From NCBI GenBank assembly GCA_963969595.1, contig OZ018409.1, positions 44,715,282-44,779,281 on the forward strand: a DNA stretch of 64,000 bases. Reading direction: 5' to 3'. This document shows, in pieces, positions 25,029-37,000 of this stretch. The notes beneath the pieces are model-generated. The model was not told the DNA's origin and did no database searches. It saw nothing but the letters and a program-made list of their open reading frames with translations. The stretch's first letter is position 1; each line of letters starts with the position of its first letter. The DNA is from Neckera pumila. Taxonomy: Eukaryota; Streptophyta; Bryopsida; Hypnales; Neckeraceae. The translations under genes were made by a program, and so were the position numbers.

Positions 25029-27052
25029 GTATGTGTATGAGTCGTTGTCGCCCTCTCCTCGTCCACTCCGCCGCTTTTGGTTTGTGAAATTTGGCAAACG
25101 GACAACAACAACAAGATTGATTAGGGTTGTTGGTAGGTCGGTGTTTTTATGAAAATTTCTCATGTGAGAATTTTTTATGGGCTTTTGGGTTTTCAATTTT
25201 GATTTTTCGTTTTTGGGTTTGAATAGCTTTGTTTCTTCTTCGTTGGTGTTAATAGTTTTTGTGTCGTTTGGTTTTCTTGTGTGATGAGGTGGGTATGTTT
25301 TTTATTTGTGGATTGTTTGGTACCGGTTTGGTATCGATTTTTCTTGTTGTTGGAGTGAGAAGGCTGGTGAAAGGGCTAGTCGATGACGTGGGCGGAAAGG
25401 TTTGTGTCTTATGTGAGTGTTGTTTGAGCGACGGAGGAGATTTTAAAGTTACGTGTAAGTTTTGTTTTTTCAAAAGTTTTGGTTTTGATTTTTGCTTCTC
25501 TTGGGGTTGATTTGGTGTTGATGTTGTGCGTCTGTGTGCTTTGGTTTCTTGCGTGACTACAAAAGACGGTGGTTTTTTGCTGGTTTCTTGGTTGCGACTT
25601 TGTTATCGAGTTTCTTGTTCTTTTAGTTTGCTGGTGACAGGTCTCGGTCTGTGTTTGTGAGTTCGAAATGTTTGTGCCTTTGTGTTATTAGTAACCATTG
25701 TCGATTTGGTGATACGTTGGTGGGGGCTTGGAGAGGCCACGAAGTGAAGGTATCGAGCACATTTTCGTGGTTACCGGCGATACCAAAACAAGTTTGATGT
25801 AGTTGAACGATTTTGAACTTGTACCGGTAGTCGCCTTACAATAGGGTTCGTGCCTACTTTTTTAAAGGATAATAGGTAGGAATGGCATTGCATAACTTGG
25901 AGGTTCTGCTTCGGGTTGATGTTGTGTTGTTGTTTAAACTTTAGGTCTTTGGCTTAGTTCACAGATTCGCCATTTTTAGGTTTGAAATACCATTGCTGTT
26001 TTTTTTATGTGTGTAGAAGAACACCGCAACGCTTCTGATTGTTTGAAAGTTGGCTGATTTGGTATGCTATTGTTAGTCTACTTTTTGTGTTATGGTTTCG
26101 CTATGTATTTCCTAGTCGTACGGTTTGGCACCTCTGATGTTATTTTGATTCCCTCTGGAGGGCTTAGAGTTTTATGTTTTGGTTACGGGCGTTGGGAAGG
26201 TTAGTGCAGGTATATTGATCATGAGACTTCGCTAATTATTCCTTTTTCTCTTGATAAGGCTTAACAAGGCTGTGTACAGGCGACATCGTGGCTGTGAGGG
26301 TATGTTCCGTTCGTAAATATGAGTTCCTGTTGGAGTACGTGTCAAAGTATGACGTTATAGAAGATCGCTGAGGGTTACCTGTTTATGCATCAAGATACGC
26401 CTTGCTTACAGAGCTATGTGGTCTAAGGTCACTTATTCAATGATGCGACAGCAAATTTAGTGGAGTATATCAGCTTCCTGGTTGTAGCAACATGCCACGG
26501 AATTTATTAGTGCCCCATACAGACTGCCTAGTTTTATACGTGAAGTGTGTCTCTGAGGTTGCCTAACCATATGATTTTGTTGTTTCTTGGGTTTGAGAGA
26601 GAGGGACTGTAGGGATGATCTGCTGCTGATTGAACTTCCATCCAATTTTCTGTGTTTGGGTAGACTTTTTGGGTAGGACAGATATGGTTCATTCTGCAAT
26701 GCCTTAAAAATCTTTTGCTTACGCAATAGTTTGGGTGGTATTGGGGAGCAGCTTAAACTGCGAGGTGTCTTTAAGCGTGTCCAACTGCCTAGCTTGACAC
26801 TTTTTCCAAGCGAGAGGGAAGCACAAACAGTACACGGCACCGTGAAGACAGGCGAGAATTTTGTTTTTCTTGGAGGTGGATGAGTATCATTGCTTAGTAG
26901 GCAGACAAGGATCATCTTCATGCTTCTCAGCTTGTAATTCGACATTATTCCACCACCTCAGGAAGGTTTTGTTTCTGAGCCGCGCTCCGGGTTTTGTCCC
27001 TTTATCTTAGAATTTTAGACCAGTGTGGGCTTAATTCACTACTGTTCTATAG
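25029..27052 (+). other. Putative 5'-UTR intron of the F-box gene
   Basis: A donor CCAG|GTATGTG at 25,029 is followed by T- and G-rich sequence typical of plant introns (25,130-26,300). An acceptor TTCTATAG lies directly before CTACCATGG at 27,053. No coding frame on the plus strand is supported inside. A 162-codon open frame on the minus strand (26,457-26,945) shows no recognisable domain and is probably chance. Exact intron borders are inferred. Confidence 0.45.
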
Positions 27053-27057
27053 CTACC

Positions 27058-27438
27058 ATGGCCACAGTGACTTCCGACGAAACTTGTTATGACGAGGTCG
27101 TGAGCCATTCAGAAAATGCAGAGAGTTCGATTGGCTCTCTTTCGGATGAACTGTGGTTGCGTGTGTTGAGGTTGGGGATAGATGGTGGCTTCCTAGACCA
27201 TAAAGATCTCTGTTCTTTGTCCTGTGTGAGCCATCGGCTCTCCCGTCTATCCTCTTCCGACTCTATTTGGCAACGTGCATTCCATCGCCAGTTTGCACCG
27301 CCATCAGATGGAGTTCCTGGTTCTAAGCGAGAAGAGTACATTGGCTCTTCGCGACTGGGGTCGACGAAGAAGCGGAAACACTCGCATGGAAGTCGTCACA
27401 GATCTCTTAGAAGCAGACAAGTTATTGTACAGTCTTAA
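27058..27438 (+). CDS. F-box protein, SKIP24-like N-terminal half (short)
   Basis: F-box proteins join SKP1 and cullin in SCF ubiquitin ligases and select substrates. The ORF gives 126 residues from ATG 27,058, which has the good plant context CTACCATGG. Residues about 28-75 form the F-box: LSDELWLRVLRLGI, then KDLCSLSCVSHRLSRLS and SIWQRAF. The spacing and wording resemble plant SKIP24-like proteins. In that family the F-box is followed by a basic, charged coiled-coil region and the protein is roughly twice as long. Here residues 87-126 are a basic tail (KREEYIGSS, STKKRKHSHGSRHR) ending at a stop, and I found no continuation in other frames or plausible exons downstream. It may be a genuinely short F-box protein, a truncated duplicate or a gene with a missed exon. 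A second copy of its 3' region at 1-330 shows the locus was duplicated. Confidence 0.6.
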   Translation: MATVTSDETCYDEVVSHSENAESSIGSLSDELWLRVLRLGIDGGFLDHKDLCSLSCVSHRLSRLSSSDSIWQRAFHRQFAPPSDGVPGSKREEYIGSSRLGSTKKRKHSHGSRHRSLRSRQVIVQS

Positions 27439-28560
27439 GTACAACTCCATGGGGGTGGGGCTCTCACCCCTTATGCTTATGCATCCATGATTGGTTCTCT
27501 GTTGTATTCTATGTCCAAATGGACCTCAGAGAGTGAGAGTACTTCTCTCAAAGTTTTCCTAGTGTACAAAACCAGGTAGTAGCTGTTAGTAGCATTTCCT
27601 TGGACCTGATTGGAGTACAAGTGTTTTTTTGCCAAAAACAGCTTCATCGACCGCTCCTATGGGAGTCATGGGAAGAGCAGTTTTAAATCATGTGGTGAGT
27701 GGTTTGAGAATTTTCCTCAGCAGGAAATGACATTGCAGGGAGGCTAAATGCAAAGCCACACTTAGGTGGTATACAACAACTAGCGGGGCATCTCCCGTGC
27801 TGACAAGGGGATGTAGCAACTAGTGAACAAAACCAGACAGTGAGTGATTTTTCCCGGCATTTCTATTGCTTTGTAAATAGAGATACCGCTTGTTCCTTTT
27901 TTTATAATGGATGACTTGTATTGCCCACTTCAAGAGCTATTTGAAATGGGTTGAAATCTATTTAGTTTTCTCACCAAGTAGTTAGATTCCTGTGTTTTTG
28001 TCTCTCAGTCTGTTGCTTGAGCTTGCTTGTTTCGTCGTTGGTATATTTATTCTGGACATTTTGTTGTCTTCGCGGTGCAGAATTGAATTAGACCCTACCA
28101 TGTCAGTGGTGTTTCTGGGGAACTGTTCAGTTGACCTTTGCAGTTGTCACTGTGTTGGTATAATGTCTGGTTTTGTTCTTTGGAAGGAAGAATGAACATA
28201 TTCGTGCACAGTGGCAGTCTGGCATCTACCAGACTTGGTCAAGACCTATGCTGTGCCTCACTGGGCACGCAAGAGAATGTTTGATACTTCGACTGTTTGT
28301 GCGGACACTAGATGCTCTTGCCACTGCACTTCCCAATTCCTGCAATCCTAGTGCATTACTGCTTCGGTTGTTGTGAAGCAACGCCTTGGATTTGCAGGTT
28401 ACTGTTGTCCTTAGGTCTCTCATAGGTTACCTATTATCTGAATGATCGCAGTGTAGAACGAGGTCATGGACTTGATTTGGCTCATAAATAAGAAATCAAC
28501 TTACATCATGCAGCCATATTTACTTAGATCTTAGATGTTCATTGCAGATACGTGAGTACA
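27439..28560 (+). other. Long putative 3' untranslated region of the F-box gene
   Basis: Mixed-composition sequence continues about 1.1 kb past the stop, without an open frame resembling the family's C-terminal half. The part at 27,938-28,195 is duplicated at the left window edge. Sequence turns into a transposon at about 28,577. An AATAAA at 28,569-28,574 could serve as a polyadenylation signal. Confidence 0.45.
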
Positions 28561-28576
28561 TTTCTCCAATAAACCT

Positions 28577-29738
28577 TTTACTCCTAAAGGCCCGAGGCCT
28601 TTAGTCTGCCAAAAAACACTCAAAACTGCCATTTTTTATGACAGAGTAAAAAAAATGACAGAGTAAAAAAAATTGAATTTTTTTTTTTTTGCACATCTAA
28701 TTGTAAGGATCTTATATCTAATTAGTATGAGAATGTGTGGAAAAAATTTCAGAATTTTTGACCACACGGATTGCAAGATATTTGTGTTTAACCCTTAAAG
28801 GACGAAGGGGTGACCCTAGAAATCATCCTGTTTCATTACCGTGTGACATCATCTACATTAAAAAATTCAAAAGTATCTATTGGAAGTCAAGCTACTATAG
28901 AAGATTTTCCCTTTTCACAATAAACTTTGAGGATGAATAGTTGCACTTCTGTCTTGTAGAGTTTAATTCTCTATCATCCATCAGCCATTCTATGGCCTCC
29001 TCGACGTTTAGGGGTTAAAGTGAAAGAAGTCAATTTTTCAGCACATTGCGGGACTAGATTATTTGACTTTGAACTTTTTTAACTTTAATTTTTTGCAATA
29101 CAAAGTTTTGAGTTTAAATCTTTATAGTGGAGAATTGAGTTGAGAGTCTTGGAAAAAAACAAACTTCAAAAGAACTTAATTTTCATACTTTAAAAAATTG
29201 TTAAGTGGAAGTAGGTAAGAGATAGAAGGAAAATCTAAATTATTAATATCTCTAAAATAGAATTAAAATTCACAAATATCAATGGTGAGATTGTTCTAAC
29301 AAGCAAACTAAACCATATAAATTTCTTTCTTTTTTTAAATTGTAAATTTGCATTCAGAATTGAGTTCTACAAGTAATTTTTTCAAGAAGATGCTCTAGTT
29401 GCCCGAAAAACAAGATTGTCTATAACTTTCTCATAACAAATCGAATGAAATGAATCTAAGCTTTCCAGATAGGCAAAACTATAATCTATGAGAAAAAAAA
29501 TAAAAAATTCAAAGTTTTGCAAAAATAAAGTTTGCTACCCCCTCTCAAATAGGAGCTTATTTGGTCATAACTTTTGTTCCCAGGCACCGATTGAAAAAAA
29601 AATTATATTCATATGAAGCTAATCAATTTTTATATCTTCCAAAAAAGTTTCAAAAAATTAGGACAAAATTTCAACCCGTAGGTACCTGCCCAAAATCCCA
29701 TTTGTCTCCCAAAGGGACAATGGGCCTTTCAGAGTTAA
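28577..29738 (-). mobile_element. TTAA-type MITE, subfamily 1, with a nested element
   Basis: Reverse orientation. The left flank is TTTA then CTCCTAAAGGCCC; the right end is GGGCCTTTCAGAG then TTAA at 29,735-29,738. Without the nested insertion at 28,788-29,018 it is about 930 bp, matching 23,372-24,300 and 39,177-40,078 in reverse. The conserved ACAAGATTGTCTATAACTTT and CAGGCACCGATTG blocks are present. Confidence 0.85.
28788..29018. mobile_element. Small TTAA-flanked MITE nested in another (231 bp)
   Basis: TTAA at 28,788-28,791 and 29,015-29,018; inner ends CCCTTAAAGGACG and CGACGTTTAGGGG. The host element's uninterrupted sequence is known from other copies (39,890-39,910 and 51,958-51,970, reversed): GATATTTGCGTTTAAAGTG has a single TTAA exactly at the insertion point. 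The TTAA target duplication is therefore read directly. A second copy of the same length is at 47,071-47,300. Confidence 0.92.
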
Positions 29739-30237
29739 ATAGACATTGCCAGCCTAAGTGGCATCGAAACATTGCTTTTAATGTTGTTCTTGATTGTAAG
29801 GGTGTTATGAATAGTCTGGTATAAGCTAGTATGTTCTAAAAGCAACCATTAAGGGGTGGTCCAACTTTTTCATGAGTTTCAATGGATGTAAAGATTTTTA
29901 GCTCGGTTTTTAGGGAAAGAAAAATAGATGTAGAATGTAACACAATTGGTTTTCTATTTTTTCAAGCATTATTGAATTACCTATGAATTTTCCAAAATTT
30001 GTGTCACGACACCTATTTGTGATTGTAGGTCTCCTCAAATCCATCCATTTGTAAGTTGTAAAGAAATGTGAGAAAATCAAGGAGAATGATTGGTTCTTGT
30101 TATAAATAATACTTTTTCCTCTCTCCACTTAGTGGCTAAAGAGGTTGATTAAAAGACCACCTTATATCCATTCCAGAGCCAACTATAGGGGTGATTTGAA
30201 GAAGATAGTTGCTTTTAGAACAAACAACTAGGTGGGT

Positions 30238-30881
30238 TTAAACCGTAAATGCCCAAGGCCTGTTTTGGGCTTCCTAGAATTTGTTCTAAATTGAACAAAA
30301 TGCCAACATTTTGATAAGTTGTATCAATTTTTTTTGAATTGTAACCGTACAAATTCAAACTAGACATGTTAGAGATCTTACAGGAAAAGAAAACACAACA
30401 ATACCACTTATGGAGTCAAAGATTATAATGTTTGACCATGAGGGTGCCAAAATTGCAAAAATCTTTCAATCTTCTTTACACAAATCAAATCTAAAAAGTT
30501 CGTGACCAAAAAAATATGAGGTTAAAGGGCCTAACTTGTATAACCACGATTGATTTATGGCTTCTTAAAATCTACTCCACAATTTTTCTAAATGAATTTT
30601 GAATGTGATTTTTTCTCCAAGATTTGAGGCTTTGAGGCTCATTTCCAAGAGCTCTCAACACTACGGGAAGTCAAGATTGCACTGGGTACCCTTGTACAAA
30701 ATCATAAATAGAAAAATCACTATCATTTATTTTCAAGATCGGATTTTTGTAACTAAAACTAGACTTCAAGAAAAACTTTCTAAAAATATAACCTACTAAA
30801 AATAGCAACTTGGTTAGGTTTTATTTAACTTCAAAGTTTTGCAAACACCACATTTGGATGCCTCGGGCATTTAGGGGTTAA
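30238..30881 (+). mobile_element. TTAA-flanked MITE, subfamily 3 (644 bp)
   Basis: TTAA at 30,238-30,241 and 30,878-30,881; ends ACCGTAAATGCCCAAGGCC and CCTCGGGCATTTAGGGG. The interior is unlike subfamilies 1 and 2, but is shared in reverse with 53,843-54,476 and with the right half of 35,781-37,000. No coding content. Confidence 0.8.
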
Positions 30882-30899
30882 GGGCAAAATACTTTAATT

Positions 30900-31365
30900 G
30901 CCTTACCAAATATAACTCTAATTTTTCATTGCTTTGTCATTAAAGCTTGAAATTTTTATCATTGGAAATACATACAAAAGTACTTTGAATAGGTTCAAGA
31001 AATCTGAATTTGGACACTGAAATCTAAAATTTGAAATTTGGACATTGGATTAAGAAAATAGACTACTTCAAAAGCTATCTAAAGATGAATTCTAGTGGTC
31101 ATGGCAAATCACGGTCACCAATTTATATTTCACTCTAATTTGCATCCAAAGTGGAGTGAAATGTGCATTGGTAATTGTGATTTGCCAAGACCATTACAAT
31201 TTTTTGTCTTTTAGTTAGTTTTTGAAGTGGTTTGTTTTCATTGCCTAGTGTTAAATTTGAGTTTTAGTGTACCTATTCTAAATGCTTTTGAATGCGTTTC
31301 CAATGATAGACATTTCAAGTTTTAATGACAAAATAGTAAAAAATTAGGTACATATTTGGTGAAAC
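30900..31365. repeat. Long inverted repeat (hairpin element), copy B
   Basis: Counterpart of 1,013-1,450. The arms meet near 31,140-31,155 (CACTCTAATTTGCATCC and AAAGTGGAGTG). An extra imperfect repeat of about 30 bp (about 31,012-31,050) widens the left arm. The sequence continues to the right into the same AT-rich block as copy A. Confidence 0.75.
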
Positions 31366-34300
31366 AAACTCTAGAGTCTATTGAAGGTGTTCTAAACTAA
31401 TTGAACTTGCAAAGTTTCATGACCAAGTTTTATTTAAGAAGTAAATAAATAAAACCCTTCAAACCTGTCAATTTTAGCGCAAAGTGTGAAAATGAATTAA
31501 AAATTATTGTTGCATATGCAACCATAGGATCTGGAATTAGACAACTACAGGAATTTGTGGAATTTTTTTCAAAACTTTGACTATATAGATTAGAAGATTT
31601 AAGCACTTATCCCCTAAAAGATAGAGGTGTTTTAGAAGAAGAAAGTCTAAAATTGCTAATTTTATATGCATTGTCCAAAATTAATATAATTTTTTTTTTT
31701 GAACTCTAATCATACAAAAGTGTATTAAACATTGCATCCCATTTGACCTTGTGGTTTGAAAGATTATAATGTTTGAAGTAAAAAGAAATTATTCTTATGA
31801 AGCACAATCAACAGACTTTGAGCCTAGTTAGAGTACAACTTTTGCTCTACACAAAAATGAGGATTTCACCATTCATAAGTATATGTTATTAGGTTCATTC
31901 AAGAAAAATTTTAGATGCAATCAAGATGTCTAACTTACTTTAAATCACCCTGCAATGCGAGGAGGTTAAGTGAATTGGTAATATACGAGTCATTTTTTTG
32001 ATGATTCATGTAAAATGAGGAAATGATTTATTTGAAATCCAAACGGTGAAAAGTTAGAGACAAACATTTGGAGTATGGAAAAAACTTCAAAACTTTGACT
32101 TTTTAGATTGCAAGATGATAGGGCTTGAAGTTAGAAAAATTATTTTTTCTTGAAACCGCCATGACATAGCTAACAAAGTTTGACTCCTTTTGGAATGTGA
32201 CTTGAGAACTCAATTTTTTTTGGGACAATTGTAAGCCATATGTTACTATAAAGGACATGCCATATTTCAAAAGTCAATGAGAGTTTTAGCAAAAGATGCT
32301 TCAATTGCCCAAAAACTTCAAGGCAACATCATCATTGACTTGGGCATCTAATAAAGACAAAAAATTATATATTTCTATTAGGGGGGTAAATATTCACACC
32401 TTGTATCAAAATTTTGTGAAACCTGACCAAAGTTGACTTTGTAGGAACCTATCCAGAGTTTCAATTGTCCGTTCAACAAACAATTAGCCTTTAGGGATTA
32501 AACAAAATGGAAAGAAATTCTTTTTTCTGCACCTTTTCAAACTTTGAATCCTCAAAGGCATGCTGAATCCTATGATGCATAACCTAAAGGCTAACTAGAG
32601 AGTGATGCCTTGAGGAAGCAACTAGATGTGGTGAGGGACACTCCAAACATCACTTGTTGCTAATTGGAGATAAAACTTTCCTTCAACAAGTTAGCAAGGC
32701 ATGTCCCAAGCAATCCAGTAAAAGTCAAGTGCATGAGGCTTTGTGTATGATGATCTTCAATGTTAGGGGAAAAACTAGAGGCTAGTTTAAAGTTAGTTAG
32801 TGGGATTATGAAAAAATCCGGTTGCAATTTGAAAACATTGGCAAAAAAATTGTAAAAAAATCTATAAATTTTTTGTTTAGACTTAAAAATAGAAAAAAGT
32901 CCCCGACTCAATATTTGAAAAAACGATTCAATACGGGAATTAAAAGAAAATAGTTGATAAAGCAAAAAAAAAATTCCAAACACAAATAGTCTTAAGGTTT
33001 GTGAGGTCTCATCAAATATAGGTGTGGAAACTAGTTTAAGTGTTGTAGGACCCTTATGATACAAGTTCCAAGAAAATTTGATGCCCAATGGGCCTACTTT
33101 ATCCTTATTTGCTTTTGAAAAGACCTTAGCATGTTACAGAACCGTCTCTAGTACTAGTCCTTTTGGGGGGCACCACGGGGGCTACATTGCACCATTTCAA
33201 AATAATATCTATTTTTTGGCAAATAAAATTAGTTTTTTTTGCCACAAATTTTTCATTTATATTTAAAATGTAGATGAAGTTGCCAAGCTTGGATGAAAAA
33301 ATTATGAATATAATTGAAAAGTTTTTTTTGGGTCTAAGAGATGGATGAATGAAGAAATGCAATGCTTCACCAAATTTTAAGTGATCGCCATCCAAATACT
33401 TTCTCAAAAAAAAATTTAAGTCTCCACCCAGTCATTGGAATTGGATCCCATGGGCCCTTCAAGGTGTATTTTTACTGGATATTTTACTTCAACACGTAGC
33501 CAGGTTATCCTCTTATTTAAAAAACAACAACTTTGAACCCTCTTAACTTTAAATTTTGCAATGGATGGTTCTAAAATTAATACACATTCATTGATGCACT
33601 TTAATCTCTTTTTGCTTGCAATCATACAAAGATGAAATTTTGAAGAAATTGAATGAATTACATTTTGACTTTAAGTTGGAGAGTCTTACCTTTCCAACAA
33701 CATGTTACAAACATACATCAATTTTTCTTTTCATGTCTATTGAATTTCAGATTAAGTTAAAAAATATAAACTATATAAAACTCAAGATGTTGGCTTAAAC
33801 TACATCAAACATTGACTCGTAGAATCACTACAATATCAAAAGGTCTATTTTAATTGCTAGAGATCAAGTTTATGATCTCTTTAAAACAAAAACTGCAAAC
33901 TCAATGCCATATGCTGTAAATATGTAAGAAATATATCGTTACGTATTATCATTTGCTGGCATAAATTAACATATAATAGTTGCGTATTATTGATTTTTAT
34001 TATAGTGTTTGAAGGCCATTCATAGTTTTAAATGCAATGATTCCATACCATTTGATATTGTGCTCAATTTCTAATATTTTTCTAATTCCACATTAATCAA
34101 ATTTACATACTTCAAATGAAGGTTTTTAATTCCAATAGCATTTCAAGGGTCAATTTTACTTTTGTTTTACATAAGACTATTTTTCGTCTACCAATGTAGA
34201 AAATCTCAAATAATTTCATCAAAAAATATAATCTTTGCAAAAATTTACACTACAATAGTTAGATACAATGTCCAAAAAACTAATTTAAACTTTTTTCTCA

Positions 34301-34497
34301 AGAGACAAGCATGAATAGAGAATAATATGATATTTCAATATTTGATTTATCATATCCAAGAATTATAATAATTTTGATAATTATTACTAAAAATGAAGAT
34401 GAAAATGAAAAACACAATGACAATTATAATTGAAATTCTAAGAAAAAAAAGAGAAAATGAAAAACAAACACTATTGTGTAATTTGAATTCTAAAACT
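31366..34497. other. Gene-free AT-rich tract of copy 2
   Basis: Diverged counterpart of 1,451-6,330 without the CACTA-type foldback; 32,097-32,104 is the foldback's empty site. About 32,770-32,950 contains a dispersed repeat of about 170 bp that recurs at 44,625-44,790. No ORF here is conserved with copy 1. Confidence 0.55.
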
Positions 34498-34499
34498 TA

Positions 34500-35139
34500 T
34501 ACAAAATAGAGAAATTAGGTTACCCTTCACTATTTTCTCAACATTCTACAATATGTAAATACAGAAGAATGTAATAATGCAAGAACCATATGTGTTGCAT
34601 GGGTTGGTTCATTAGTTCTTGGCCTGGGTTTAGAGAGTCGTATGTGCCTCCATGTAGACAAAGAGTGAGCCATGCGGTAAGGTAGAACCACCTATAACCG
34701 ACCAAATAAAGAATTCCAACATGATCTGGAATAGTGAAGGCAAAACAAATTATTTTTCAAAGGTACATTGATAAAAATGACAAGGATTGCAAAAAAAATT
34801 GGTAATTTTATTGCTTGAACTGAAATTACAATGAATTTTGGGAAGCAAAAAGTACTCCAAACCTAATATGGCCAATGTCTAGACTCTTCCAGTTCCGATC
34901 ATTCTAGAACTTTTTTCCTGATCATTATTTCCTACTTTCTTTTTCACAACTTGGGGCACGTGTTATGTATTTATTAGTTCCAACCTTGAAAAGGAAAAAA
35001 ATAAAATTTTAAGCTTGGTCAAAAACACATGCACGTATAGGTCGAGAATGAGTCATTGGTTGAAAATGGGTGGCTCTACCTTAACTTCTTTAGTTAAGGC
35101 AACCTAATTGTTAAGGCAACCTAATTTCACTATTTTGTG
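34500..35139. mobile_element. TA-flanked MITE family, long copy (640 bp)
   Basis: Ends TACAAAATAGAGAAATTAGG and CCTAATTTCACTATTTTGTG, the same termini as 2,593-2,695. TA is duplicated at 34,498-34,499 and 35,140-35,141. The paralogous site in copy 1 (6,327-6,328) has one TA between the same flanks. Just inside the right end the GGCAACCTAATT motif is repeated. The interior contains a TAAGGTAG-type element. Confidence 0.8.
34678..35083. mobile_element. TAAGGTAG-type MITE, copy 2 (nested)
   Basis: Begins TAAGGTAGAACCACCTATAA and ends GGGTGGCTCTACCTTA. It is reverse-oriented relative to 9,785-10,188 and of almost equal length (406 against 404 bp). It lies inside the TA-flanked element; whether it is a nested insertion or original interior sequence is open, since copy 1 also sits beside a remnant of that family. 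Confidence 0.65.
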
Positions 35140-35780
35140 TAGAGCATGTGTGACAATTCATTGAATTTTTCAAAATTATATTCAAATGAAGTAGAAACTA
35201 AATATTTTTAGTTTTGTATTTTTAGTACTAGATTTAATCCCTTAAAGAACTAAACATTCAACTTTTGAACAACATATGAATATAAAGATATCCTAATGTC
35301 ATGGTTTTTCCATCTAAATGTTTGTAAATTATTGTGTTAGTTCTATTATATTGCATAGTAAAGATTTTCAAACATCTTTTTCAAACTTCATATAGTTTAA
35401 GGGGTGTAGATATATTTGACCTCCAAAAGTAAGTTTTTATTATTAAGAAAGTGAGCCCAAAAAAGGCTAGAATAATTAAATTATATCAAATCTTTAAAAA
35501 TTTAGGTAAATTGAACTTATCATTTTACACTGGAAGGAAAAAACCTTCTGAAGATTACACATGAATTCAATCTATAATCAATTGTAAAGAAATTTCTAAT
35601 AATTGGTTTTAGAATTTATTGAAATTTTTTTGTTAGTGAAGCAATAATTCTAAGTATATGGATATGATCTATAGATCACATTTTACAATTTTTGTTTGAA
35701 AACTATCATGTTATTATTATTCTAAATTGTATTAGATAATACATCTTTATAATTGTAGGCATTTTGACTACCCCTAGTCC

Positions 35781-37000
35781 TTAACTCCTAAAAGACCATT
35801 GTCCCTTTGGGGGACAAATGGAATTTTGAGCAGGTACCTACGGGCTAAAATTTTGTTCTGATTCTTTTTTACTTTTGAAGATAGAAAGGTTGATTTGCTT
35901 TGTAGAAATATAAAAAAATTTCAATCGGTGCCTGGGAACAAAAGTTATGCTCAAAATAGGAGAGAAGGGGGGAAGGGGTAGGACAAAAAACACTTGAATT
36001 TGAATTTGATTTTCTTTTCTTGTAGAAAAATATTTTTGTCTACATGTAAAACTTTGATTCATTCCATTTTGATTTATTATGAGAAAGTTATGACCAATCT
36101 TGATTTTTGAGCAATTAGAACATCTTCTTGCAAAAATAACTTGTAGAATCCATTTCTAAATGCAATTTTTATAATTCTTCAAAAAAAAATTCCACATAGT
36201 TTAGTTTTCTTGCTAGAACAATCCCACCATTAGGATTAGTGAATTTAATTCCATTTCAAAAATATAAAAAATTTAGATTTTCCTTCTATCTTGTATCTAC
36301 TTCTACTTAACAATTTTTTAAAGTAGAAAAAGTAAATTTTTTTGAATTTTTTTTCCTAGATTCTCAAAATAATTCTCCACTATTTTGGTGTTGACAAAAC
36401 TTTGAAGTTAGATAAGACCTAACTAAGTTTCTATTTTTAGTAGCTTATATTTTTGATGAGTTTATTTTTAAGTCTAGTTTTAGCATCAAAAATCCGATTT
36501 TGAAAACAAATGATTAAGATTTTTTGGTTTAAGATTTTGTATAAGGGTACCCATTGCAATCTTGACTTTTTGTAGTGTTGAGGGCTATTGGAAATGAGCC
36601 TCAAATACACTATATCTTGGAGAAAAAATCACATTAGCAATTCATTTAAAAAAATTGTAGAATAGCTTTTGAGAAGCCATAAATTGATTGGGATTATCGG
36701 CATGTTAGGCCCATCAACCTCATATTTTTTGGTGACCAATTTCTTAGATTTGACATGCAAAAAGAGAGTTGAAAGATTTTCATAGTTTTAACACCCTCAT
36801 GATCAAACATTATAATCTTTCAATCCTTAAATGATATTGTCATGTTTTCATTCTCTATTTGATCCCTAGTATGTCTAGTTTGAAGTTATATGGTTACAAT
36901 TCAAAAAAAATTGATTCAACTTATCAAAATGTTGGGTTTTTGTTCAATTTAGAGCAAATTCCAAGAAGTTCAAAACAAGCCTTGGGCATTTAGGAGTTAA
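35781..37000. mobile_element. Chimeric TTAA-flanked element (subfamily 1 plus subfamily 3)
   Basis: TTAA at 35,781-35,784 and 36,997-37,000. The left end CTCCTAAAAGACCATTGTCC and interior up to about 36,385 belong to subfamily 1. From about 36,385 the sequence switches to subfamily 3 in reverse, ending GGGCATTTAGGAG. Both outer ends are intact, while the right end of subfamily 1 and the left end of subfamily 3 are missing. Confidence 0.8.

Noticed and set aside
26457..26945. 162-codon minus-strand open frame upstream of the F-box gene
   Set aside because: No domain, no homologous wording, low-complexity Ser/Lys/Pro composition, and it lies in what reads as a plus-strand intron.
28737..28940. 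67-codon frame spanning the nested TTAA element
   Set aside because: It crosses a transposon border and is in a different frame from the open frame in the sister copy at 47,126.
32660..33088. 142-codon minus-strand frame in copy 2
   Set aside because: The paralogous copy near 4,800-5,030 does not keep the frame; Phe-rich composition follows the AT-rich sequence.
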